The translations under genes were made by a program, and so were the position numbers. The notes beneath the pieces were generated by a model that saw only the letters and a list, made by a program, of their open reading frames with translations, had not been told where the DNA came from and did no database searches. DNA of 51,675 bases from NCBI GenBank assembly GCA_041565695.1, contig JBFGUI010000001.1, positions 1-51,675 of the forward strand, written 5' to 3'. The DNA comes from Pelagibius sp041565695 (lineage in GTDB: Bacteria > Pseudomonadota > Alphaproteobacteria > Kiloniellales > Kiloniellaceae). Of the stretch, positions 16,008 to 23,863 are shown in pieces. Positions within the stretch are counted from its first letter, which is position 1, and the number at the start of each line of letters is the position of its first letter.

Positions 16008-16961
16008 TCAGGACTCGCCATTGCGCAGGGCGGGGTCGGCGCGCCAGCGGGTCTCTTCCTCCGCTCCGGTCCTGTCCTCGCGGCGCTGGCGGGTCATGAC
16101 GGCGTACTTGTCCAGGGCCTGCATCATGCGGTCGGCAAGGTCGGCCCCGGCGGCGTTCTGGGCGAAGATCAGCGGGTGGAGGGCGGCGGCATCGGCGCTG
16201 TCGCCCAGCCCCGGCGCAGCGGCCCCGGCGGACTGGGCAGCCGTGGGTTCCGCCGCATGCTCGGCGGAGGCCGCGGGCAGCGGATGGGCAGGACGCGGCG
16301 GCAGAGGATAGGACTTCATGCGCGCTTCTGCCGCGCGCCCGGGCAGCGGCAGGGCCTCCGGCGGCTCGGCAACCGGCCGCGGCGCAGAGGCGTCGCCGCG
16401 GGTCAGGTCGTTGAACAGGGCGCTCAGGGCATCCTGGCCGGTCAGCATGCCCGGACCCCCGGTGGCGGGCAGGACGGCTGCGCCGGTCGGGCCCGGCAGG
16501 GCTTCGGGGCCGGCCGCGGTGATCAGCGGCGCCCCCGCGTCGGCAGGCTGCGGGGCGGACGGCAGGATCTCGCCTGGCAGGGCAGCGGCGGGCGGCGCCA
16601 TGCCTTCGGCGAACTGCGGATCGTCGCCGCCCGACTCGCCGGTGAAGAAGGCGAGCATCGTTTCGCCGACGTCTTCGCCGGCGATCTCTTCATAGATGGC
16701 GCTGGCGGCGGCGGAGAGGAAACCGGTGGGGCCGCCGAAGAGGGTGTCACCGAAGATGCGGGCGTGGGGGCTGATCTCGTCGCCGGTGATCGCGCGGTAG
16801 AGGGTCGCGACGACGGGGATGTGCTGCAGCGGATTGATGATGTCGAGGAAGTCGTCAAAGGTGAACTCGCCGGCACTGGTCCCGTCGAAGCCGAGCTCGC
16901 GCTGCCGCGCGGTCAGTGGCTGCGGGTTGCGGTAGTCACCGACGAGTTCGAGATCGTGCAT
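16008..16961 (-). CDS. Hypothetical protein with conserved N-terminal block
   Basis: 317 residues, no family name I can assign with confidence. Residues about 33-110 look conserved and helical: FTFDDFLDIINPLQHIP, TLYRAITGDEIS and GDTLFGGPTGFLSA, followed by an acidic AGEDVGETMLAFF. The middle (110-260) is Ala/Pro/Gly-rich low complexity. The C-terminus returns to a charged helix (MMQALDKYAVMTRQRRED). The small Gly/Ala-rich helices could insert in or lie on a membrane, but no long transmembrane segment is present. Flanked by the L,D-transpeptidase and ribA on the same strand. Conservation claim is from pattern, not from a search. Confidence 0.75.
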   Translation of the reverse strand: MHDLELVGDYRNPQPLTARQRELGFDGTSAGEFTFDDFLDIINPLQHIPVVATLYRAITGDEISPHARIFGDTLFGGPTGFLSAAASAIYEEIAGEDVGETMLAFFTGESGGDDPQFAEGMAPPAAALPGEILPSAPQPADAGAPLITAAGPEALPGPTGAAVLPATGGPGMLTGQDALSALFNDLTRGDASAPRPVAEPPEALPLPGRAAEARMKSYPLPPRPAHPLPAASAEHAAEPTAAQSAGAAAPGLGDSADAAALHPLIFAQNAAGADLADRMMQALDKYAVMTRQRREDRTGAEEETRWRADPALRNGES

Positions 16962-17135
16962 GAGCCCTCCGACCGCTTAAGGAGCAAGAAGCGGGCCAGG
17001 GAGCAGAAACACGTAAAATCAATGACTTGGCCTTGCCTGGGCCGCCACCGTCTTGCGGCAGGGGCAGCTTCTGCCCGGCCGGCCCGGCCCGGCGGGGGCG
17101 CGATCTGCCGGGTCGCCGGCGGGGCTGCCTGGAGC

Positions 17136-18305
17136 CTAGAACAGATGGCCGAAGCGGCTCGCCTTGGTGGCGAGATAGAAGTCGTTATGGCCGTTGGAGG
17201 GAAAGCTGTGCCCGACACGCTCTTCCACCGCGATGCCGAAGCGGCTCAGCGCCGCCACCTTCTGCGGGTTGTTGGTCAGGAGGCGCACCTTGCGGAACCC
17301 CAGGTGGTGCAGCATCTGGGCGGCGGGCAGATAGACCCGCTCGTCCGCGTCGAAACCGAGTTGCTCGTTGGCATCGAGGGTGTCGGCGCCGCGATCCTGC
17401 AGGGTATAGGCGCGCAGCTTGTTGACCAGGCCGATGCCGCGGCCTTCCTGCATCAGATAGAGCACGACCCCGGCGCCGGCCTCGGCCATGGCCTGGATGG
17501 CGCCGCGCAGCTGGTCGCCGCAGTCGCAGCGCAGCGAGCCCAGCAGGTCGCCGGTGAAGCACTCCGAGTGCAGACGCAGCAGCAGCGGCGCGTCGGGCTG
17601 CGGCGCGCCGACGATGATGGCGAGATGCTCCATGCCGCCGTCGTCGGGGCGGAAGGCGACGATGCGGGCCTGCTCGGCGCCGGCCAGCGGCACCGCGGCG
17701 TCGGCCACCGGCGTCAGGCCGCGCGCCGCGGCGAAGCGGTATTCCGCCACGTTGGCGGCGGAGACCGCCATGAGGTCGCGGGCATCGGCCCAGGCCACCG
17801 GGCTCTGCACCGGCTGGCCGGGCAGCGGCGCCACCAGGGCGGCGGGCAGCAGGCGGGCGAGCTTGGTCAGCTCGACCGCGGCGACGTCGAGGCCCGGCGG
17901 CGCGGTGACCACCCGGCGCGGCTGCAGCGTGCCGGCCTCGGCGCTGGTCGGATCGGCCAGCGCCCGGATGTTCTCAGCCTTCTGCTCTTCCAGGGCGAGG
18001 GCGAGGACGCCGCCGCTGGCGATCAGCGCTTCGGCCTCGGGCTGCCCGAGGGCCTGGGCCCGGCGCGCGGTGAGCAGCAGCATGGGCTCGGTGCCGGCCA
18101 GCTCGGCCAGCGCCGCCAGGCCCTGGGGCGTCGCCTCCTCGGCCGCCAGCACCACCGCGCCCTGGCCGGACCAGTCATGCAGCACCACGCAGGCGCCGCG
18201 GCGCAGCTCGGCGAGCGCGCGCTCCACCGCCTGAAGCACGGCGGCATCGGCGGAGCGGGTGCCGGGCCGGCCGGCCGGGTTGTCCTGTCTGGCGTTCTGC
18301 TGCAT
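17136..18305 (-). CDS. ribA: GTP cyclohydrolase II with degenerate N-terminal RibB-like domain
   Basis: First committed step of riboflavin synthesis: GTP to 2,5-diamino-6-ribosylamino-pyrimidinone phosphate. 389 residues, twice the length of a stand-alone RibA. The C-terminal RibA half is intact: zinc cysteines C249, C260 and C262 in the SECFTGD and SLRCDCGD region, catalytic QEGRGIGL (286-293) and TNNPQK (344-349). The N-terminal half (about 20-200) aligns in outline with DHBP synthase RibB (RRGACVVLHD, AAEEATPQGL, LLTARRAQ) but lacks the acidic DDEDRENEGD-type catalytic segment, so it should not make DHBP. A separate ribB is expected elsewhere. No FMN riboswitch was recognised upstream. Confidence 0.92.
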   Translation of the reverse strand: MQQNARQDNPAGRPGTRSADAAVLQAVERALAELRRGACVVLHDWSGQGAVVLAAEEATPQGLAALAELAGTEPMLLLTARRAQALGQPEAEALIASGGVLALALEEQKAENIRALADPTSAEAGTLQPRRVVTAPPGLDVAAVELTKLARLLPAALVAPLPGQPVQSPVAWADARDLMAVSAANVAEYRFAAARGLTPVADAAVPLAGAEQARIVAFRPDDGGMEHLAIIVGAPQPDAPLLLRLHSECFTGDLLGSLRCDCGDQLRGAIQAMAEAGAGVVLYLMQEGRGIGLVNKLRAYTLQDRGADTLDANEQLGFDADERVYLPAAQMLHHLGFRKVRLLTNNPQKVAALSRFGIAVEERVGHSFPSNGHNDFYLATKASRFGHLF

Positions 18306-18512
18306 GTCCCTATCGGCTCAGTGGACTAGGCACTTTACGGCTCGGTCGACGCCGTGTCACGGTGACGCTCATCCTGGTGCCGCCATCCGACAAGGCACCG
18401 TTTCACGCAACACATAGGGGCCGCCGGAAGAAAACGCCAGCGTTTCGACGGCGGAACGAAAAGCAGCGCCGCAGCCTCGGCCGACGGCGCTGCAAAGTGA
18501 GGAAAACCGCCC

Positions 18513-19409
18513 ATGGCAGGGCAGCAGGACAGCGGCGCCAGGGTGTTCCGCGACTACGACCAGGCGAGGCTCGACAGCGAACTCAATCTGCGCGCCCGCT
18601 GGCCGGAGCATCCCCAGTTCTTCGAGCGCTGGGCCCGCGACAGCGCCGTCGTGCGCGCCGCCCAGGCCTGCCGGCTCGACCTGGCCTACGGCGCGGCGCC
18701 GGCGGAGACCCTCGACCTCTTCCCGGTGCCGGGCGACGGGCCGGCGCCGCTCCTCGCCTTCATCCACGGCGGCTACTGGCAGGCCCTCGACAAGAGCGAC
18801 TACAGTTACATGGCCCCGGCCTTCACCGAGGCCGGCATCGCCTTCGCCAGCCTCAACTACGGCCTCGCGCCGGACACCGCGATCGGCACCATGATCGACC
18901 AGACCCGGCGCGCGCTGGCCTGGCTCTACCGCAATGCCGCCGATCTCGGCATCGATGCGGCGCGGATCGTCGTCGCGGGGCATTCGGCCGGCGGGCACCT
19001 GGCCGCCATGGCGCTGTCAACCGACTGGCCGGCGCTGGATCCCGCCCTGCCGGCGACGCTGCTGGCCGGCGGCTGCGCGATCTCCGGGGTCTACGACCTG
19101 GAGCCGGTGCGGCTCAGCTACCACAACAAGATCCTGCACATCGCCGCGGGGCAAGCGGCGCCCTGGAGCCCCCTGCATTGCCTGCCGGCGGCCGCGCCCC
19201 CGCTGCTGCTCGCCGTCGGCTCCGAGGAAACCAAAGAGTTCCTGCGTCAGCACGCGGAGTATGCCGCGGCCTGGCAGGCCCGCGGTCTGCCGTTGCAGGA
19301 GGTCGACATGACCGGCCTGCATCACTTCAGCGCCGTCGATGCCCTGGCCGACCGCAGCCACACGCTTTATGCTGCGGTGCAGCATGTGCTGCGCCGGGGG
19401 TTGCCTTGA
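18513..19409 (+). CDS. Alpha/beta hydrolase, arylformamidase-like
   Basis: 298-residue soluble hydrolase. HGGYW (85-89) is the oxyanion-hole motif typical of the kynurenine-formamidase/arylformamidase and HSL-like branches. The nucleophile elbow is GHSAG (156-160) with Ser158, and a late GLHHFSAVD supplies the catalytic His. N-terminal YDQARLDSELNLRARWPEH resembles a cap region. No signal peptide. Neighbours give no tryptophan-pathway context, so the substrate stays open; an ester or formamide is most likely. The ATG at 18513 is chosen because the conserved fold begins soon after it. It is followed 69 nt later by a response regulator on the same strand. Confidence 0.85.
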   Translation: MAGQQDSGARVFRDYDQARLDSELNLRARWPEHPQFFERWARDSAVVRAAQACRLDLAYGAAPAETLDLFPVPGDGPAPLLAFIHGGYWQALDKSDYSYMAPAFTEAGIAFASLNYGLAPDTAIGTMIDQTRRALAWLYRNAADLGIDAARIVVAGHSAGGHLAAMALSTDWPALDPALPATLLAGGCAISGVYDLEPVRLSYHNKILHIAAGQAAPWSPLHCLPAAAPPLLLAVGSEETKEFLRQHAEYAAAWQARGLPLQEVDMTGLHHFSAVDALADRSHTLYAAVQHVLRRGLP

Positions 19410-19478
19410 ACCCCGGGGATAGCGGTGCTATCTGAGAAAATCACACGTTTCGGGTGGGTTTAAGAATCGGAATTTTTG

Positions 19479-20174
19479 ATGAGCGGTGCCAGCGGCAAGA
19501 AAATCCTGTTGATCGATGATGACGAGGCACTGCGCCAGTCGTTGAGCGAACAGCTGCGCCTGCACGAGGAATTCGACACGGCCGAGGCGGCGACGGCGGC
19601 CGCGGGCATCGAGCTGGCCAAGTCGGAGTACTTCGACCTCATCCTGCTCGACGTCGGCTTGCCCGACATGGACGGGCGCGAGGTCTGCCGGCTGATGCGG
19701 CGCGGCGGGGTGAAGTCGCCGATCATCATGCTGACTGCCGCCGAGTCCGACGCCGATACCATCCTGGCGCTCGACGCCGGGGCCAACGACTACGTGACCA
19801 AGCCGTTTCGTCTCGGCGTGCTGCTGGCGCGCATGCGCGCCCAGCTGCGCCAGCACGAGCAGAGCGAGGACGCGGTTTTCACCATTGGTCCCTACACCTT
19901 CCGGCCCAGCGCCAAGCTGCTGACCCACGGCGAGTCGAAGAAGAAGGTGCGCCTCACCGAGAAGGAAACCTCGATCCTCAAGTACCTCTACCGCAGCGGC
20001 GATGCGGTGGTCGGGCGCGACAAGCTGCTGGGCGAGGTCTGGGGCTACAACGCCGGGGTCACCACCCACACCCTGGAAACCCACGTCTACCGGCTGCGCC
20101 AGAAGATCGAGGAAGACCCCTCGGCGGCGGAGATCCTGGTCACCGAGCCGGGCGGCTACCGCCTGGTTCCCTAG
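19479..20174 (+). CDS. OmpR/PhoB-type response regulator (orphan)
   Basis: 231 residues. The receiver domain (1-120) has the acidic pocket IDDDE (12-16), phospho-acceptor Asp58 in LILLDVGLPDMDG, the switch Thr in MLTA and Lys in YVTKPF. The winged-helix DNA-binding domain (about 130-230) includes LTEKETSILKYLYR and THTLETHVYRLRQKIE. The ATG at 19479 is preferred to the adjoining in-frame TTG. No histidine kinase is adjacent, so its partner is encoded elsewhere. The stop overlaps the stop of the convergent MFS gene in the same CTAG. Confidence 0.95.
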   Translation: MSGASGKKILLIDDDEALRQSLSEQLRLHEEFDTAEAATAAAGIELAKSEYFDLILLDVGLPDMDGREVCRLMRRGGVKSPIIMLTAAESDADTILALDAGANDYVTKPFRLGVLLARMRAQLRQHEQSEDAVFTIGPYTFRPSAKLLTHGESKKKVRLTEKETSILKYLYRSGDAVVGRDKLLGEVWGYNAGVTTHTLETHVYRLRQKIEEDPSAAEILVTEPGGYRLVP

Positions 20175-21394
20175 GCGTTTGCCGCGCCGCGGAACTGCGC
20201 CTCGATCCGCGGCACCAGCACCAGCAGCACGAGACAGAGACAGAGCGCCAGGCTGGTGAGGCCGGCAAAGAGCAGCATCCCGGCCAGCCAGCCGCCGCTC
20301 AGCTCTGTGGCGAGCGCCAGCAGCAGCGGCCCGCCCAGCACCCCCAGATTGCGCCCGGTCATGGTCACGCCAAAGGCGCGCGCCGTCTCCGCCGGGTGCG
20401 CCACCAGATGGGCGGAGAGCGCGAAAAGGCAGGTCGGCGCAATGCCGGCGGTGATGCCGTAGACGGCCAGCGAGGCGAGGCCGCCCAGCCCGCCGCCGGT
20501 CACCGGCAGCAGCCACCAGATCACGCTCTGCACAATGACGGCGCCGAGCAGCAGCTGCTGCGCACGCGCACCGCGCTGCAGCACCACGCCGGTGCTGACG
20601 TTGAAGATGCCGACCAGAACCACGGGGATCAGATAGCCGGTAAGGGCCTGCTCCACCGTCAGGCCCTGCGCTTCCACGAGATAGAGCGGCAGCCAGGTCA
20701 TGTAAGCGACGTACTGGCCGCTCCACAGCATGAAAACCGCGCCGGTAAGCAGCAGGCCGGCCCACTGGGCCCGGCCCCAGCGCGACGCCGGGGCGCTTGC
20801 CTCGGGGCGCAGCGTGGTGCCGCGCGGGCCGCGCTGCATGGCCAGAAAAGTCCACGCGACCAGCAGGCCGGCGAGCAGCAGACCGGCCCACCACAGCCCC
20901 TGCCAGCCGCTGGTCCTGAGGGCCAGCGGGCCGAGCAGCGTGGCGAGCAGCTGGCCGCTCGGCATCCAGGCCGACACCAGTCCGATGACCAGGGCGCGGT
21001 GCTGCGGCAGGGCGTTGGCGGTGGCCAGGGCGGGACCAGCCACCGCCAGGGTGGCGAAGGCGGCGCCCTCCAGTCCGCGGCCGAGCAGCATCATGGCGCC
21101 GGACGCCGGCGCCACCAGGCAGAGCGCGGTGCCCAGTGCCATGACCGGCAGAGCGGCCATGATCAGGCGCAGCGCGCCGCGCCGCGCCACGGCCCGGCCG
21201 ATCGGTACCGAGAGCACGATGCCGAAGGCCGCGAAGATCGACATGAAGCCACCGGCGAGCACACGGTCATAGTGGTAGCTGTCAAGCAGCACCGGCAGCA
21301 CCACCGGCAGCTTGAACTGGCTGTAAGCGGCATAGACGACCAACGCCAGGCCGAGCCCGACCAGGGCGACGTGCGTACGTCGCGGCTCGCTCAC
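20171..21394 (-). CDS. MFS transporter
   Basis: 407-residue inner-membrane carrier with about 12 hydrophobic segments in two six-helix halves split near residue 205 (charged RGPRGTTLRPEASAPASRWGR). The A-like motif after helix 2 is VPIGRAVARRGALR. It resembles the CynX/NimT-style branch more than the drug-exporter or sugar families, but that is a weak impression and the substrate is unknown. It is convergent with the response regulator, sharing a 4-nt stop overlap, and is followed upstream by a short divergent gap to the MBL gene. Confidence 0.85.
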   Translation of the reverse strand: MSEPRRTHVALVGLGLALVVYAAYSQFKLPVVLPVLLDSYHYDRVLAGGFMSIFAAFGIVLSVPIGRAVARRGALRLIMAALPVMALGTALCLVAPASGAMMLLGRGLEGAAFATLAVAGPALATANALPQHRALVIGLVSAWMPSGQLLATLLGPLALRTSGWQGLWWAGLLLAGLLVAWTFLAMQRGPRGTTLRPEASAPASRWGRAQWAGLLLTGAVFMLWSGQYVAYMTWLPLYLVEAQGLTVEQALTGYLIPVVLVGIFNVSTGVVLQRGARAQQLLLGAVIVQSVIWWLLPVTGGGLGGLASLAVYGITAGIAPTCLFALSAHLVAHPAETARAFGVTMTGRNLGVLGGPLLLALATELSGGWLAGMLLFAGLTSLALCLCLVLLVLVPRIEAQFRGAANA

Positions 21395-21525
21395 GCCGCC
21401 CTCCGGGGCGGACGAAATTTCATTGGGGCGTTCTCAGGCAAAAGGTTAGAGTACCGCGATAATTGCAAATCTATTCGATCGGGCCGCCGGAGCTGGGGGT
21501 GGATGAGGGCAGGCCCATATAGACA

Positions 21526-22389
21526 GTGTCCGACCGAAGGGATACAGGCATTTTGCAGAACGGGTCTGATTTTTTTGTTCGATTTTGGGGTACCCGCGGC
21601 TCGATCTCCTGTCCCGGCGACAGCTACTTGCGGTACGGCGGGAACACTTCCTGTCTGGAGGTGCGCTGCGGCGAAAAGCTGCTGATCTTCGATGCCGGCA
21701 CCGGCCTGCGCCCGCTCGGCCGGCATCTCTGTCAGGACAGTCCTCTGGAAGCCGACATTTTTCTCACCCACACGCACCACGATCACATCACCGGCCTGCC
21801 GTTCTTCGCGCCGTTGTTCGACAAGCGCAACCGCATCCGCCTGTGGGCCGGCCATCTGGCACCGGAACTGACCCTGCACGACGTCCTGGTGCAGTTCATG
21901 AACGCGCCGCTTTTTCCGGTGCCACCGAAGATCTTCGCCGCCAACGTCTCCTTCCACGACTTCACTGCCGGCGACATGCTGGAGCCCAAGCCCGGCGTAC
22001 GTCTGATCACCGCGCCGCTCAACCATCCCAACGGCGCGACCGGCTACCGCGTCGACTTTGCCGGCCACGCGATCTGCTACGTCACCGACACCGAACACGT
22101 CGAGGGCAAGCCGGACCGCAACATCCTCGAACTGATCGACGGAGCCGATCTGGTGATCTACGACAGCACTTATACCGACGACGAGTTCCCGAAGTACCGC
22201 AACTGGGGGCATTCCACCTGGCAGGAGGGCGTGCGCCTCTGCGACAGGGCCGGCGCCGGCAAGCTGGTCATCTTCCACCACGACCCGGGCCACGACGACG
22301 CCTTTATGGACCAGGTCGCCAATGAAGCCGAAGCCGCCCGCCCCGGCACCGTGGTGGCGCGCGAGGGCATGGTCCTGCATCCGGGATGA
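21526..22389 (+). CDS. MBL-fold metal-dependent hydrolase (PhnP/COG1235-like)
   Basis: 287 residues. The dinuclear-metal motif is HTHHDH (82-87), with further ligands expected in LITAPLNHP and CYVTDTEH, and a late IFHHDPGHDD. The N-terminal FWGTRGSISCPG and YGGNTSCLEV are typical of the branch whose characterised members include phosphodiesterases. The start is uncertain: GTG at 21526 is used, and a TTG nine codons later would also work. It lies 126 nt upstream of an adenylate cyclase on the same strand, which makes a cyclic-nucleotide phosphodiesterase role thinkable but unproven. Confidence 0.85.
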   Translation: MSDRRDTGILQNGSDFFVRFWGTRGSISCPGDSYLRYGGNTSCLEVRCGEKLLIFDAGTGLRPLGRHLCQDSPLEADIFLTHTHHDHITGLPFFAPLFDKRNRIRLWAGHLAPELTLHDVLVQFMNAPLFPVPPKIFAANVSFHDFTAGDMLEPKPGVRLITAPLNHPNGATGYRVDFAGHAICYVTDTEHVEGKPDRNILELIDGADLVIYDSTYTDDEFPKYRNWGHSTWQEGVRLCDRAGAGKLVIFHHDPGHDDAFMDQVANEAEAARPGTVVAREGMVLHPG

Positions 22390-22515
22390 CATGGCCCGCC
22401 GCGGCGCCGCAGCCGCCGAAGTCTCACGCAGAAGTGACGTGCAGGTGAGCGCCGGGCGCCGCCATATGGCTTGGCGTAGCGGCACGCCCGGCGTGCCTGG
22501 AGCCTGCAGCGGATA

Positions 22516-23850
22516 GTGGAGATGCTGAACTGGTGGCGCAAGGATCCGGAAGCCGGCCTGCCGGAGCGGGTGCGCCTTGCCGTGCGCGAACAGGAGGACG
22601 CGACCGAGCGCCTGATCTCCTGGGTGCAGCTCGGCATCGTCGTCATCTTTGGCACGCTCTACCTGCTTTCCCCCAAGCCCGAGGGACTGGGTTTCGCGCC
22701 GGTGCCCTGGGCGCTCGGCATCTACCTGGCGCTGACCCTGATCCGCGTGGCCTGGTCGCACCTGGCGCGCCTGCCGGACTGGTCGCTGGCGGCCTCGGTG
22801 TTCTTCGACATGGCGCTGCTCATGGTGCTGATCTGGTCGTTCCACATTCAGTACGACCAGCCGCCGTCCTTCTATCTGAAGGCGCCGACGCTGCTCTACG
22901 TCTTCATCTTCATCGCGCTGAGGGCGCTGCGCTTCGATGCCCGCTTCGTGATCCTGGCCGGCATCTTCGCCGCCATCGGCTGGGGCGCGCTGATGGCCTA
23001 CGTGGTCTATGCCGACCCCGGCGACACCATGATCACGCGCGACTATGTCGCTTACCTCACCTCCAACTCGGTGCTGCTCGGCGCGGAGTTCGACAAGATC
23101 CTGTCGATCCTGGTAGTCACTGCGCTGATCGCCGTCGCGCTCTACCGCGCCAAGGATCTGCTGCTGCGTGCCTTCTCCGAGCAGACCGCGGCACGCGAGC
23201 TGTCGCGCTTCTTCGATCCGGAGGTGGCCGCACGCATCAAGGGGGCCGACCACCAGATCCGCGCCGGCAGCGGCGAGATGCGCGAGGCGGCGATTCTCAA
23301 CCTCGACATGCGCGGCTTCACCCGCCTGGCCGCGGCGGCGCCGCCGGAGGAGGTCATGGGTCTGCTCGGCGAATACCAGCGCCGCATGGTGCCGGTGATC
23401 CAGCGCCACGGCGGCAGCATCGACAAGTTCCTCGGCGACGGCATCATGGCCACTTTCGGCGCCGCGCATCCGTCGGAAAGCTGTGCCGCGGACGCGCTGG
23501 CGGCGCTGGAGGATGTCATGGAGGCGGCCGAAGACTGGTGCGCGGAAAGTGCGGCCGCCGGCCGCAGCTGTCCGCCGGTCAACGGCGCGGTGGCGACCGG
23601 GCCGATCCTGTTCGGTGCCGTCGGCGACGACACGCGCCTGGAATACACGGTCATCGGCGATGCGGTGAACCTCTCGGCCAAGCTGGAGAAGCACAACAAG
23701 GCGCTGGGCGTGCGCGCGCTCTGCGACCGCGCGACCTACGAAAAGGCGCTGGCGCAGGGCTACAGGCCGCGGGGCGAAAAGCGGCAGCTGGCAGCGCAGC
23801 CGGTCGCCGGCGTGGAAGCGCCGCTCGACCTCGTCGTCATGGCCCCGTGA
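22516..23850 (+). CDS. Membrane class III adenylate cyclase
   Basis: 444 residues. About six transmembrane helices occupy residues 36-213 (for example 36-54, 90-110, 143-165, 193-213), followed by a short coiled linker and the catalytic domain 250-440. Metal-binding Asp264 (NLDMRGFT) and Asp308 (KFLGDGIM) are present. Adenine-selecting Lys304 and Thr378 fit an ATP-using enzyme. The transition-state pair is Asn385 with Lys389 (VNLSAKLEKHNK), where most cyclases have Arg. The start is GTG 22516; an ATG two codons later is equally possible. Likely product is cAMP, sensed via the membrane domain. It is convergent with the peptide transporter genes. Confidence 0.9.
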   Translation: MEMLNWWRKDPEAGLPERVRLAVREQEDATERLISWVQLGIVVIFGTLYLLSPKPEGLGFAPVPWALGIYLALTLIRVAWSHLARLPDWSLAASVFFDMALLMVLIWSFHIQYDQPPSFYLKAPTLLYVFIFIALRALRFDARFVILAGIFAAIGWGALMAYVVYADPGDTMITRDYVAYLTSNSVLLGAEFDKILSILVVTALIAVALYRAKDLLLRAFSEQTAARELSRFFDPEVAARIKGADHQIRAGSGEMREAAILNLDMRGFTRLAAAAPPEEVMGLLGEYQRRMVPVIQRHGGSIDKFLGDGIMATFGAAHPSESCAADALAALEDVMEAAEDWCAESAAAGRSCPPVNGAVATGPILFGAVGDDTRLEYTVIGDAVNLSAKLEKHNKALGVRALCDRATYEKALAQGYRPRGEKRQLAAQPVAGVEAPLDLVVMAP

Positions 23851-23863
23851 AGCGGGCGCTGAT

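Noticed and set aside
15783..18329. Plus-strand open frame of 848 codons opposite the unknown protein and ribA
   Set aside because: Same shadow pattern: Gly/Arg/Ala/Gln-rich with no motifs, spanning three real minus-strand genes and their gaps.
18399..18414. Degenerate parS-like sequence CGTTTCACGCAACACA before the alpha/beta hydrolase
   Set aside because: Only 12 of 16 positions match, and the symmetric second arm is broken; not expected to bind ParB. It lies in a small gap and no other weak copies cluster with it.
18306..18512. FMN riboswitch upstream of ribA
   Set aside because: The gap before ribA is short and lacks the conserved RFN core helices that I could recognise; no strong claim possible.
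22516..23850. Tentative reading of the cyclase as a guanylate cyclase
   Set aside because: Lys304 and Thr378 at the purine-selecting positions are of the adenylate type; a guanylate enzyme would have Glu and Cys/Ser there.
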